Part shown: one piece after another, positions 1 through 7,275 of the stretch
Position numbering within the stretch: position 1 is the stretch's first letter
Layout of the letters: each line of letters starts with the position of its first letter
Assembly: GCA_019745575.1 (NCBI GenBank)
Contig: JAIETA010000165.1
Coordinates: forward strand, 1-40,053
Length of the DNA stretch: 40,053 bases
Direction of reading: 5' to 3'
DNA from: Reyranella sp.
Lineage (GTDB): Bacteria; Pseudomonadota; Alphaproteobacteria; Reyranellales; Reyranellaceae
The notes under the pieces: model-generated
What the model was told of the DNA's origin: nothing
Databases searched by the model: none
What the model saw: the letters and a program-made list of their open reading frames with translations, nothing else
Program-made: the position numbers and the translations under genes

Positions 1-218
1 TCGGCGACCTGCATGTAGCGCAGCAGCTTGATCTCGCCGGTCTTGCGGTCGATCTCGGCGCGGATGTCGTGCTCCAGTCCGTACTTGGCGCGGCCGGCCT
101 TCTGGATGGCCTGCTCCATCGCCTCGAGCACTTCCTCGCGCTCGATGCCCTTTTCGCGGGCGACCATGTCGGCCACCTGCAGCATCTCCAGGCGCGGGAT
201 ATCGGCAGTCGTTGCCAT
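1..218 (-). CDS. nusA: Transcription termination/antitermination factor NusA, N-terminal part
   Basis: The gene is cut by the left edge; about 72 codons are visible, starting at the ATG at 216-218. The product begins MATTADIPRLEMLQVADMVA and continues with REKGIEREEVLEAMEQA, the start of the NusA N-terminal domain that contacts RNA polymerase. NusA controls pausing, termination and antitermination. It lies 40 bp downstream of rimP on the same strand, the usual rimP-nusA order, so the two are probably cotranscribed. The S1 and KH domains lie outside the window. Identification rests on the N-terminus and the neighbour. Confidence 0.93.
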   Translation of the reverse strand, partial: MATTADIPRLEMLQVADMVAREKGIEREEVLEAMEQAIQKAGRAKYGLEHDIRAEIDRKTGEIKLLRYMQVA

Positions 219-258
219 GTCTCTGTTCCTCTTTGTCTACCGTGTTCGTTCGGGTCGT

Positions 259-765
259 TCAGTGAGCCTGTCGGGCGCCCTCGAGGGCGCGGCGGTGTTC
301 CTCGATCAGCGCGTCGGTCATCTCGAGCTTGGCCTTGGAGACGGATGCCAGCGGCACGCCGGTCTCCTGGCCGTCGTCGAGACGGAGCTTCACGACATCG
401 CCCTCAAGCCCCAGCAGGGTGCCCTTGAAGCGGCGCCGGCCGTCGACCGGCTCGGCCGTCTCGAGGCGGGCGATGTGGCCGGTCCAGCGCGCGTAGTCCT
501 TGGCCCGGGTGAGCGGCCGGTCGATGCCGGGCGAACTCACTTCCAGCGTGTAGGGGCTGGAAATCGGATCCTCGACGTCGAGCACCGCCGACAGGGCGCG
601 CGACAGCACGGCGCAACCCTCGACATCCATCGGGCCGCCATCGGCCGGCTCGACCATGATCTGCAGCGTACCGCCGCGGCTCATCGCGACTCGAACCAGC
701 TCGTAGCCCATGCCGACGATGGTCGGGGCGACGATGTCTTCGATCTGGCGCAGCAGGTCGGTCAC
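259..765 (-). CDS. rimP: Ribosome maturation factor RimP
   Basis: The 168-residue product has normal RimP length and helps mature the 30S ribosomal subunit in the cytoplasm. Recognisable blocks are GYELVRVAMSRGG near residue 20, the LEVSSPGIDRPL signature near residue 75, and a C-terminal SH3-like part with RRFKGTLLG. Translation probably starts at a GTG (763-765), giving MTDLLRQIEDIV, which matches the family N-terminus. Its partner nusA follows after 40 bp. The 198-bp gap upstream holds a predicted promoter and a terminator-like hairpin, so this pair may be expressed separately from trmB. Confidence 0.95.
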   Translation of the reverse strand: MTDLLRQIEDIVAPTIVGMGYELVRVAMSRGGTLQIMVEPADGGPMDVEGCAVLSRALSAVLDVEDPISSPYTLEVSSPGIDRPLTRAKDYARWTGHIARLETAEPVDGRRRFKGTLLGLEGDVVKLRLDDGQETGVPLASVSKAKLEMTDALIEEHRRALEGARQAH

Positions 766-814
766 GCGGCGGGGCTTCTCGACGTTTTGGGCAGGCGGGA
801 GGCCGGCAAATGAA

Positions 815-839
815 AAGAGCGGGTTTTTGGCCCACTCTT
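815..839 (-). terminator. Hairpin with T-rich tail in the trmB-rimP gap (terminator or leader attenuator)
   Basis: On the minus strand AAGAGTGGG pairs with CCCGCTCTT (nine pairs, one of them G-U) around the loop CCAAAAA, followed by TTCATTT. This has the form of an intrinsic terminator. It would end trmB transcripts. Because it also lies downstream of the predicted rimP promoter at 880-908, it could act as an attenuator in the rimP-nusA leader. Read on the plus strand it also has a T-rich tail. Confidence 0.6.
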
Positions 840-879
840 TTTCTTTGGTTCGTCCCGCGAACCCGATGAGGATGGCGCG

Positions 880-908
880 GATATAGGCGCAGTCCCGCCA
901 ACTGGCAA
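880..908 (-). promoter_or_regulatory. Predicted sigma70-type promoter for rimP-nusA
   Basis: The minus strand reads TTGCCA, a 17-bp spacer (GTTGGCGGGACTGCGCC), then TATATC. This predicts a start site near 873, about 108 bp upstream of the rimP GTG. It rests on consensus matching only. In GC-rich DNA an AT-rich -10 box at ideal spacing is notable but not proof. Confidence 0.45.
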
Positions 909-963
909 GCTTTTCCGGACGGCGCCCGCTTCTGTTGGGAGGCCCGGAACTATATGTTGGGGG

Positions 964-1692
964 CTAGCGGCGCCGGAAGCGTAGGAATGCCGGTTTGTGC
1001 CCCGCCAGCATTTTTCGCTCGTAGCGCGTGGGCGGCCAGTCGCTTGGCCGGCCGCGCCAGTCGGCCGGACCGTCGGCCAGCCACTCGAAGGCCGGGTGGG
1101 TGCAGGCGTGCTCCACCATCCATGGCAGATAGCTCGGATCGTCGGTGGCCAGCCGCAGTTCCGCACCGGCCATCATCAGCCGGGCCAGCACGTCCAGCGT
1201 GTCGCGTTGCACGAAGCGCCGCTTGTGGTGGCGCGACTTTGGCCACGGGTCGGGAAACAGCACGAACACCCGCGCCAGCGACCCGGCCGGCAGGGCGGCC
1301 ATCACGAAGCGGGCGTCGTCGGCGAACAGGCGAATGTTGGCGAGGCCGGTCCGTTCGATGTGCGCCAGGCACTTGGCAACACCGTTGACGAACGGCTCGC
1401 AGCCGATCAACCCGACGCCGCGATGGTGCTCGGCCTGCCAGACCAGGTGTTCGCCGGCCCCGAAGCCCACCTCCAGCCAGACGCCGTCGGGCGGCAGGGG
1501 GCCGCCAAACAGCCGGGCGAGGTCGATCTTTTCGGCGCTGTCGAGGACGGCGCCGTCGGCGTCGACCACGGGCTCGGCGGGCAAGTCGAGCGCGAGGCGG
1601 GGCAACAGCGTGTCGAGCAGCGACTGCTGGCCGGCCCGCAGCTTTTTGCCCCGACGACGACCATGCAGCGTGCGCCGGCGGGCCTGTTCCAT
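964..1692 (-). CDS. trmB: tRNA (guanine-N7-)-methyltransferase
   Basis: The enzyme methylates N7 of G46 in the variable loop of tRNAs, using S-adenosylmethionine. The 242-residue protein shows the SAM-binding loop LEVGFGAGEH (residues 73-82) and the TrmB hallmark FPDPWPKSRHHKRR (146-159), which carries catalytic and tRNA-binding residues. An Arg/Lys-rich N-terminus (QARRRTLHGRRRGKK) fits tRNA binding. It starts 7 bp downstream of the thiamine-diphosphate enzyme gene, so the two may share a transcript. A terminator-like hairpin follows at 815-839. Confidence 0.95.
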   Translation of the reverse strand: MEQARRRTLHGRRRGKKLRAGQQSLLDTLLPRLALDLPAEPVVDADGAVLDSAEKIDLARLFGGPLPPDGVWLEVGFGAGEHLVWQAEHHRGVGLIGCEPFVNGVAKCLAHIERTGLANIRLFADDARFVMAALPAGSLARVFVLFPDPWPKSRHHKRRFVQRDTLDVLARLMMAGAELRLATDDPSYLPWMVEHACTHPAFEWLADGPADWRGRPSDWPPTRYERKMLAGHKPAFLRFRRR

Positions 1693-1699
1693 GGCGGCC

Positions 1700-3244
1700 C
1701 TACATGACCACGTCGATCAGGTAGGGACCTTTCTGCGACATGGCGTAGGTGAGCTGCTTGGTGAGCTCCTCGAGATTGTGCGCCTGGCCGCCCGGCACGC
1801 CCATGCTCTTCGCCATCATCGCGAAGTCGAGCGTCGGCCGGTCGAGGGTCAGCATGTCGATGGCGCGCGGCCCGGGATTGGCGGCGCCGACATCGGCCAG
1901 CTGGCTGTAAAGGATATTGTAGGAGCGGTTCGAGAAGATCATCACGCAGACGTCGAGGCTCTCGCGCGCCATCGTCCACAGCGACTGGATCGTATACATC
2001 GCCGAGCCGTCACCGATCATGCAGATGACCTTGCGGTCGGGGCACGCCACGGCGGCGCCGACCGCGACCGGACCGCCGAAGCCGATCGAGCCACCCATGT
2101 TGTTCAGCCAGTCGTGCGGCGGCGCGCCGGCACTGAACGGAAAGAAGCCGCGGCCCGTGGTCACCGACTCGTCGACCACGATCGCCCCCTCGGGCATCGT
2201 GGCGCCGAGCGCCTGGCCCAGACCATCGAGCGTGAAGGCGCCGGTCGGCCGGTCGGGACGGCTCGGTTGGGCGATGCCCGCCGGCTTCTCGTTGAGCGCG
2301 CCCAGCTCGGCGGCCAGTGCCTCGAGCGAGCCGATGGGATCGCCCTCGACCGGACAGAGCGTCGAGATCTCGCAATCCTCGGGCGACAGCACGGAAGGCT
2401 TGCCGGGATAGGCGAAGAAGGCAAACGGCGCTTTGGCCCCGCACAGCACCATCCGCTTGGTGCCCTTCAGCTGGGCCTGCGCGTTCTCGATGACGAAATG
2501 CAGGCGCAGCACCGGCACGCGGCCGGCGCCGCGCTCGATGCGCGCCGTGCCACCGGCGCCCTGCACCTTGCAGCCGGTCCTGGCGGCGATCTTGCCGGCA
2601 AGTTCGAGGCCCCGGGCGCGCAGCGCGCGGCCGCCGATGAACAACATGGCGCCCGGGCTCTTGAGCGCCTTCGCCGCCGCCACAACAGTGTCGCTGTCGG
2701 GCTTCTCCGGCGCAGGCGTCGGCGGCGTCTCGGCGGCGCCATCGGCTTCGGTCCAGGCGGTGTCCGCCGGCAGGATCAAGGTGGCGATCTGGCCCGGCGC
2801 GACGCGCGCCGCCTGGATCGCCGCCGCCCCGTCCTTGGCCACGGTTCGGGAGGTCGGCGAGGTTTTTACCCAGTGCGAGAACGGCCGCGCGATGCCCTCG
2901 ATGTCGGCAGTGAGCGGCGTGTCGTACTTTATGTGATAGAGCGCGTGCTCGCCCACGATGTTGACGATGCCGGAGCCGGCTTTCTTGGCGTTGTGCAGAT
3001 TGGCGGCCGCATTGGCCAGGCCCGGCCCGAGGTGGAGAAGGGTCGAAGCCGGCTTGTCGGTCATGCGGTAGTAGCCGTCGGCGGCGCCGCTGCACACGCC
3101 TTCGAACAGGCCCAGCACGCAGCGCATGCCCTCGACCCGGTCGAGCGCGCCCACGAAATGCATCTCCGACGTGCCGGGATTGGCGAAGCAGACTTCTACG
3201 CCCCCCTTCACGAGGGTCCGTACCAGACTTTCCGCTCCGTTCAT
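1700..3244 (-). CDS. Thiamine-diphosphate-dependent enzyme, acetolactate synthase large-subunit type
   Basis: The 514-residue protein has the three-domain layout of the acetolactate synthase/benzoylformate decarboxylase superfamily. The catalytic Glu lies in LGLFEGVCSG (E48), and the cofactor-binding GDGS (411-414) is followed by N439, the GDG-x25-N motif that binds Mg and the diphosphate. It is shorter than biosynthetic IlvB proteins (about 560-600 residues), and no ilvH/ilvN regulatory subunit is adjacent. It may therefore be a catabolic or uncharacterised 2-oxoacid-converting enzyme rather than true IlvB; substrate cannot be read from the sequence. It lies just upstream of trmB on the same strand. 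Confidence 0.85.
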   Translation of the reverse strand: MNGAESLVRTLVKGGVEVCFANPGTSEMHFVGALDRVEGMRCVLGLFEGVCSGAADGYYRMTDKPASTLLHLGPGLANAAANLHNAKKAGSGIVNIVGEHALYHIKYDTPLTADIEGIARPFSHWVKTSPTSRTVAKDGAAAIQAARVAPGQIATLILPADTAWTEADGAAETPPTPAPEKPDSDTVVAAAKALKSPGAMLFIGGRALRARGLELAGKIAARTGCKVQGAGGTARIERGAGRVPVLRLHFVIENAQAQLKGTKRMVLCGAKAPFAFFAYPGKPSVLSPEDCEISTLCPVEGDPIGSLEALAAELGALNEKPAGIAQPSRPDRPTGAFTLDGLGQALGATMPEGAIVVDESVTTGRGFFPFSAGAPPHDWLNNMGGSIGFGGPVAVGAAVACPDRKVICMIGDGSAMYTIQSLWTMARESLDVCVMIFSNRSYNILYSQLADVGAANPGPRAIDMLTLDRPTLDFAMMAKSMGVPGGQAHNLEELTKQLTYAMSQKGPYLIDVVM

Positions 3245-3311
3245 CGATGCATCCCCCGAACGCCAATCAAGCTATCGGCCGGCACTGTAGAGGAACAATA
3301 GGTTTGGCGGC

Positions 3312-3357
3312 ACCGGGACCCGGGACAACCCGGCACGATGCCGGGACGATACCGGGA
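3312..3357. repeat. Cluster of four ACCGGGA/CCGGGA units with an inverted repeat
   Basis: CCGGGA occurs at 3313-3318, 3320-3325, 3341-3346 and 3352-3357. CCCGGCA (3329-3335) and TGCCGGG (3339-3345) form a perfect 7-bp inverted repeat around CGA. The cluster lies in the 451-bp gap (3245-3695) between the leftward thiamine-diphosphate enzyme gene and the rightward nuclease-like gene. Nothing else in the gap could be supported as a gene. It could be an operator for the leftward gene, a terminator-like structure, or a remnant of a mobile-element end. Confidence 0.4.
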
Positions 3358-3695
3358 TAAAGGGCCGCCGTGCCTACGTTCTCTGCACCCCCGCACGACT
3401 CCAAGACAAAAGGCCACTCGGCAATCGAGTTGGCGGCGCGGCGCCGATCGGCGTCTCGATGAAACAGAACGGCCCGCGGCGGCAATCTGCGCGGCGGCGG
3501 CCAACAAATCAATCGAATGAGGCACTTAGCGGCGGGTAGCGACCCAGCCCAAGCCGCCACGCGGGCTAGACGCCGGCGATACAGAAGCACAGTTGATACA
3601 GATACAACCGCCAACACCGAAAAACCCCGGCAAATCGCCGCTTTGGCCTCGCCAAGGCCGCCGCGCGGCCATCTTCTGACCGCACCGTCCGGGCG

Positions 3696-4220
3696 ATGAA
3701 AACAGCCGTTCTCGCCGCCGTCCTGACCCTCGCCGCCATCGCCCCGGCGCAGGCCCAGAAAGGGCCTGCCGGAGCCGCCAAGTGCTACACTCAGGGAGCG
3801 CTGCCGGAGACCCTCGCGGGGATCGCCTTCGCGGGCGACGGCGACACCATCCACGGGGCCGGCTGGAGCTGGCCGGTGCGACTGTGGGGCCTGCAAGCCC
3901 CCGAGCTGCGCGACCGCGCCAAGGCCGATACCTCGCCCGGCATGAGGGCAAGGGCGCACCTGGCGGACGTCCTGGCCGCGGGCGACCACCGCGTGACCTG
4001 CACCCCCATCGAATTCGACGCCTATTGCCGGGTCGTGGCCACCTGCCGGACCGGCGCCGGCGTCGACCTCACGGCATCGGTCCTGGAGGCCGGCCTGGCC
4101 TACGGCTACTTCCTGGCAAAGCATCCCTCGCGGGTCGACCAGGCGCTCGCCTATTCGAAGGCCGAGGCCGCCGCCCGCAAGGCCGAACGGGGCCTGTGGC
4201 CGACATGGCTCGGCAAGTAG
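3696..4220 (+). CDS. Secreted thermonuclease-like (SNase fold) protein
   Basis: The 174-residue protein starts with a typical Sec signal peptide (residues 1-20, likely cut after AQA) and continues as a staphylococcal-nuclease-like domain. The block GDGDTIH (48-53) and VRLWGLQAPEL (61-71) match the family core that supplies the calcium-binding Asp, the catalytic Arg (R62) and Glu (E70). R112 in DAYCRVVA sits where the second catalytic Arg is expected. It probably acts in the periplasm or outside the cell on nucleic acids. The gene abuts the prophage and could be host or cargo. A GC-rich hairpin follows its stop. Confidence 0.8.
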   Translation: MKTAVLAAVLTLAAIAPAQAQKGPAGAAKCYTQGALPETLAGIAFAGDGDTIHGAGWSWPVRLWGLQAPELRDRAKADTSPGMRARAHLADVLAAGDHRVTCTPIEFDAYCRVVATCRTGAGVDLTASVLEAGLAYGYFLAKHPSRVDQALAYSKAEAAARKAERGLWPTWLGK

Positions 4221-4222
4221 TA

Positions 4223-4254
4223 GGGGCGGCACCCGCCGGTTGAACGGCCGCCCC
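4223..4254 (+). terminator. GC-rich hairpin after the nuclease-like gene
   Basis: GGGGCGGC (4223-4230) pairs with GCCGCCCC (4247-4254), with a further GCCG/CGGC pairing inside the loop. There is no T run, only TTATCTT about 8 bp later, so it is a weak or Rho-assisted terminator candidate. It is placed 2 bp after the stop codon. Confidence 0.4.
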
Positions 4255-4371
4255 GTCGACGTTATCTTGAGGCGTCGCCCGGACAACCGGAAAATCGGTG
4301 TGCCGGTGGGGCGTAGCCGGGTCACCGGAGCGCCGATGGAGGAAGACCGACCTCCCCGGGCGACACAATTC

Positions 4372-5655
4372 CTAGAGCCTGCCATCGACCAGCTCGTAGC
4401 GCCGGGCGTCGCGCAACGCCTGGACGTTCACGAGCTGGCCGCTGACCACGACGTTCGTCCGGATCGCCTGCCGCTTGCCGCGCACGTCGCGCGTCCGCTC
4501 CAGCCGGTCGACGTCGACGATCAGCCGGGTGCCGCGATCGTCCTGCAGCTCGATCACCCAGACCAGGTTCCGCTTGTCGCGATCCCACAAGATGGCGGCC
4601 GGCCGCGCCATCAGCTCGGGCAGCCGGCGCATCGTATCGATCGACGGCCGCAGCGCGCCCTTGCTCTGGCGCATGATGTGTTTCACCGCATGGTCGGTGA
4701 TCACGATCGCGCCGCTTTCCGGCCTCCGCCCGATCGCCGGCGTCGCGAGGAAGTCGAGCACCTTCGCGGGCAAGGCGCCGACGACCCGCATGTCGCCGCG
4801 CGAGTAGTCGACGTCGTCCAGCCAGCGCGCGAACTCGGCCGACAGGTCGCCCAGGATCTGCGGCGGGACCGGCACGGCGGCAACCTGCGGCGGGGTTGCC
4901 GCCATCTTGTCGGCCATGACTTTGGCCGCGTCGCCGCGCGCCTTGCCTTCGAGCGCCGCCTTGCCGACGTTGTAGCCGAAGCCCGGATCGATGCCGTGCG
5001 GCACCTCGATCGTCTCGCCGGTGTTCGGATTGAACCAGCGCCGCGGCGGGCCGCTCGGCGGCCGCTGCGTGATCCCGATGCGCTGGGCCTCGAGGCGCGT
5101 GACCTGCCGGTTCTGGCAGCGGCAGCGCCAGCCGCACGGACACCAGTGCGTGTCCCACCACTCGTGATCGATCGGCAGACAGGTGCCGTGCCACGACTCG
5201 TGGACCGGCCGAATGCGACCGTCGAGGATGCCGACATAGAGGATGTACGGCAGCGCCCGCTTGGTCCGCTGCGCCCGCTCCCACGCGCCGGCGCTGTAGG
5301 AGACCCGGACGTTCATGTCGAAGATCGTGCGTAGCCGTCGCATCGAGCCGAGCTGCACCACCTCGCCATCGGCGCGCTGCACCCGGCCCCACCATCCCTT
5401 CTCCTGGAGGACCGGTCGAAGCCGCTTCGCGAAGCTTTCGAAGGTCTCGCCCTTGCCGATCGCCTCTCGCAGCGCGTCTCGGATGTCGCCCAGGATGTCG
5501 TAGCCGACCGAGCGCGCCACGGTGAAGCCCACCGCGTGCTCCTCCTGCCAGAGGTCGGTCCAGCGATCGCTCGGGACCAGGTTGGCCGCGCGCTGGTCGA
5601 AGAAGGCCACTGCCTCGGCGAACGGCAGCGGCTTCAGCGCCACGCTGGGCGGCAT
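4372..5655 (-). CDS. F: MuF-type head morphogenesis protein with C-terminal PBECR/EndoU-like toxin candidate domain
   Basis: The 427-residue protein corresponds to Mu gpF, a minor head protein needed for capsid assembly. Its central part has the MuF signature (RIRPVHESWHGTCLP near 148-161, then CPCGWRCRC at 172-180). Residues about 295-427 are a separate domain: ITDHAVKHIMRQSKG (319-333), then alternating strands NLVWVIEL, TRLIVDVD and NVVVSGQLVNV. This resembles the small nuclease-toxin domains often fused to MuF proteins. Toxin activity is inference. The start is 1 bp after the portal stop. No immunity gene is visible before the host junction, only an uncoded gap. Confidence 0.85.
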   Translation of the reverse strand: MPPSVALKPLPFAEAVAFFDQRAANLVPSDRWTDLWQEEHAVGFTVARSVGYDILGDIRDALREAIGKGETFESFAKRLRPVLQEKGWWGRVQRADGEVVQLGSMRRLRTIFDMNVRVSYSAGAWERAQRTKRALPYILYVGILDGRIRPVHESWHGTCLPIDHEWWDTHWCPCGWRCRCQNRQVTRLEAQRIGITQRPPSGPPRRWFNPNTGETIEVPHGIDPGFGYNVGKAALEGKARGDAAKVMADKMAATPPQVAAVPVPPQILGDLSAEFARWLDDVDYSRGDMRVVGALPAKVLDFLATPAIGRRPESGAIVITDHAVKHIMRQSKGALRPSIDTMRRLPELMARPAAILWDRDKRNLVWVIELQDDRGTRLIVDVDRLERTRDVRGKRQAIRTNVVVSGQLVNVQALRDARRYELVDGRL

Positions 5656-5656
5656 G

Positions 5657-7267
5657 TCAGCGCTCCGTGATCGCCGTGCCGCGCGCCATGAAGCGCGCCT
5701 GGCCGATCAGCTCCGCCAGCTTCTCGATACCGAGCTTGTCGAGATGCGCCGCCAGCACCTTCTCGGCTTCCTCGACCGACGCGCAGGCCGCGAGCTCCCG
5801 CTCCAGCTCGTCCGTGTCCGGCAGCCACGCGCCATCGGCGATGAGCTGGTCGACCGTCAGGTCGGCCCAGTCGCGCCGGTCAGCGTCCTGCGCCGCCGCG
5901 ACCGTGTCCGGCTCGTCCGGCTCGGCAGTTGGGACGTCGTCGTCGGCCGGCCCATCAGCCCGATCGCCTTCCGACGACGACGCCCCGCCGGGTTGTTCCC
6001 CCGGCTTCGCCACGGAGACCGGCCGCGGGCGCAACAACACCGCGCCTTCGGCCGGTTCCTCCAGGCCGAGCAGATCGAGAACCTGCGCCTCCTCGACCCG
6101 AACGCCGCGGTCCACGAGCTTCTCGATGTTGTCGAGGATCAGCTTGACGTCCTTCTGCTCCGGCCGGCCGATCCGGACGGTCGGATAGCGCTTCTGCGGG
6201 CCGAAGTTGAGGTCGACCATCGGTCGCGCGATGTCGCGGTTGACGGTCGCCGCGAGTTGCAGCGCGTCCATGCGCTCGATGTCCTCGCGCACGGTGTTCT
6301 GCACGGCGCCGAGGCCGCGCGAGCCGCCGGCGACGGCGTCGGTGGTGCCGGTCTGGCCCAGCACCAGCTTCGACGCCTGCAGGTCGAAGTATTCGGCCAT
6401 ATCCTTGAACGGCGAGCCGCCGCCGTTGCCCGTCGGCGCGTCGATGAACTCGATGTTCATCGTCTGCGGCACGATCGCCGCGGCGTCGCTGCCCAGCTCC
6501 GACACGGCGCGCAGCAGCGTGCGCTTCTCGGCGGCGGTAGCGTTCTGCGGGTAGCGACCGAGCCGCAGCGGATGGCCGTACACTTCGAGGAAGATCAGCC
6601 AGCTCTTCAGCGAGAAGTTCTTGAACATCCAGCCATAGGCCGCGGCGCGGGTGAGCCCGTTGCGGATCGGGATGCCGGACAAGAGCTTCGGCTGATGGGT
6701 CACCCATTTATAGGGCTTCAGCGGCTGCGGCTGGCCGTTCGCGTCGAGCAGCAGGCCGGTGGCGAGGTCGTGCTGGGCGAAGCGGAACCAGCGCGGGTCG
6801 CGCAGGGCGAGCTTCCGCGGCTGGAACTGGCCCTCGCTCACGTCCCACACGATTTCGCTCCAGGAGATGCCCTTGCCGAGGGCGTCCAGCGCGTCGACGA
6901 GGGCCAGCACGAACTCCGGCCTCTCCACGAACTCGCGCACGAAGTCGGCCTGCCGTACGCCGCCCGGCACGGCGGCCGGCTCCACCGAGATTTCCAGCTG
7001 CGCGACGGCTGCCTTGCGCGTGCCCAGCACGGAGCGGTAGTGCATCTCGCGCTCTTCGATGTCGGCGCAGAGTGCGAAGAAGCGCTGCGGGTCGGTGCTC
7101 TCGCTGGTCCGCAGGATCGACGCCAGCCCCTCGGGCGAGAGGCCGTAGGACGGGTGCTCCGGCTGGACCTGGCGGACGCCCATCGTGGTCGCGCCGCCTT
7201 CCTCGCGGCGCAGCGCCTCGACGTCGATCACCTCGCCATCGGGGCCATAAAGGGCGCGTCGGGCCAT
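5657..7267 (-). CDS. H: Portal protein, DUF935 family (Mu gp29/gpH type)
   Basis: The 536-residue protein is the Mu-type portal, forming the ring at the capsid vertex through which DNA is packaged. Typical features are RTSESTDPQRFFALCADIEEREMHYRS-like sequence near residues 53-79, the core WLIFLEVYGHPLRLGRYP near 233-250, and the SKLVLGQTGTTD region near 305. The last roughly 130 residues are acidic and low-complexity and then helical, a variable tail typical of DUF935 proteins. It lies between TerL (8 bp gap) and MuF (1 bp gap), the standard Mu packaging order. Confidence 0.93.
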   Translation of the reverse strand: MARRALYGPDGEVIDVEALRREEGGATTMGVRQVQPEHPSYGLSPEGLASILRTSESTDPQRFFALCADIEEREMHYRSVLGTRKAAVAQLEISVEPAAVPGGVRQADFVREFVERPEFVLALVDALDALGKGISWSEIVWDVSEGQFQPRKLALRDPRWFRFAQHDLATGLLLDANGQPQPLKPYKWVTHQPKLLSGIPIRNGLTRAAAYGWMFKNFSLKSWLIFLEVYGHPLRLGRYPQNATAAEKRTLLRAVSELGSDAAAIVPQTMNIEFIDAPTGNGGGSPFKDMAEYFDLQASKLVLGQTGTTDAVAGGSRGLGAVQNTVREDIERMDALQLAATVNRDIARPMVDLNFGPQKRYPTVRIGRPEQKDVKLILDNIEKLVDRGVRVEEAQVLDLLGLEEPAEGAVLLRPRPVSVAKPGEQPGGASSSEGDRADGPADDDVPTAEPDEPDTVAAAQDADRRDWADLTVDQLIADGAWLPDTDELERELAACASVEEAEKVLAAHLDKLGIEKLAELIGQARFMARGTAITER

Positions 7268-7275
7268 CGCTCACC

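Noticed and set aside
1145-3301. Very long plus-strand reading frame opposite trmB and the thiamine-diphosphate enzyme
   Set aside because: It is a GC-rich antisense shadow with Arg/Ala/His-rich low-information sequence, while the opposite strand has clear families.
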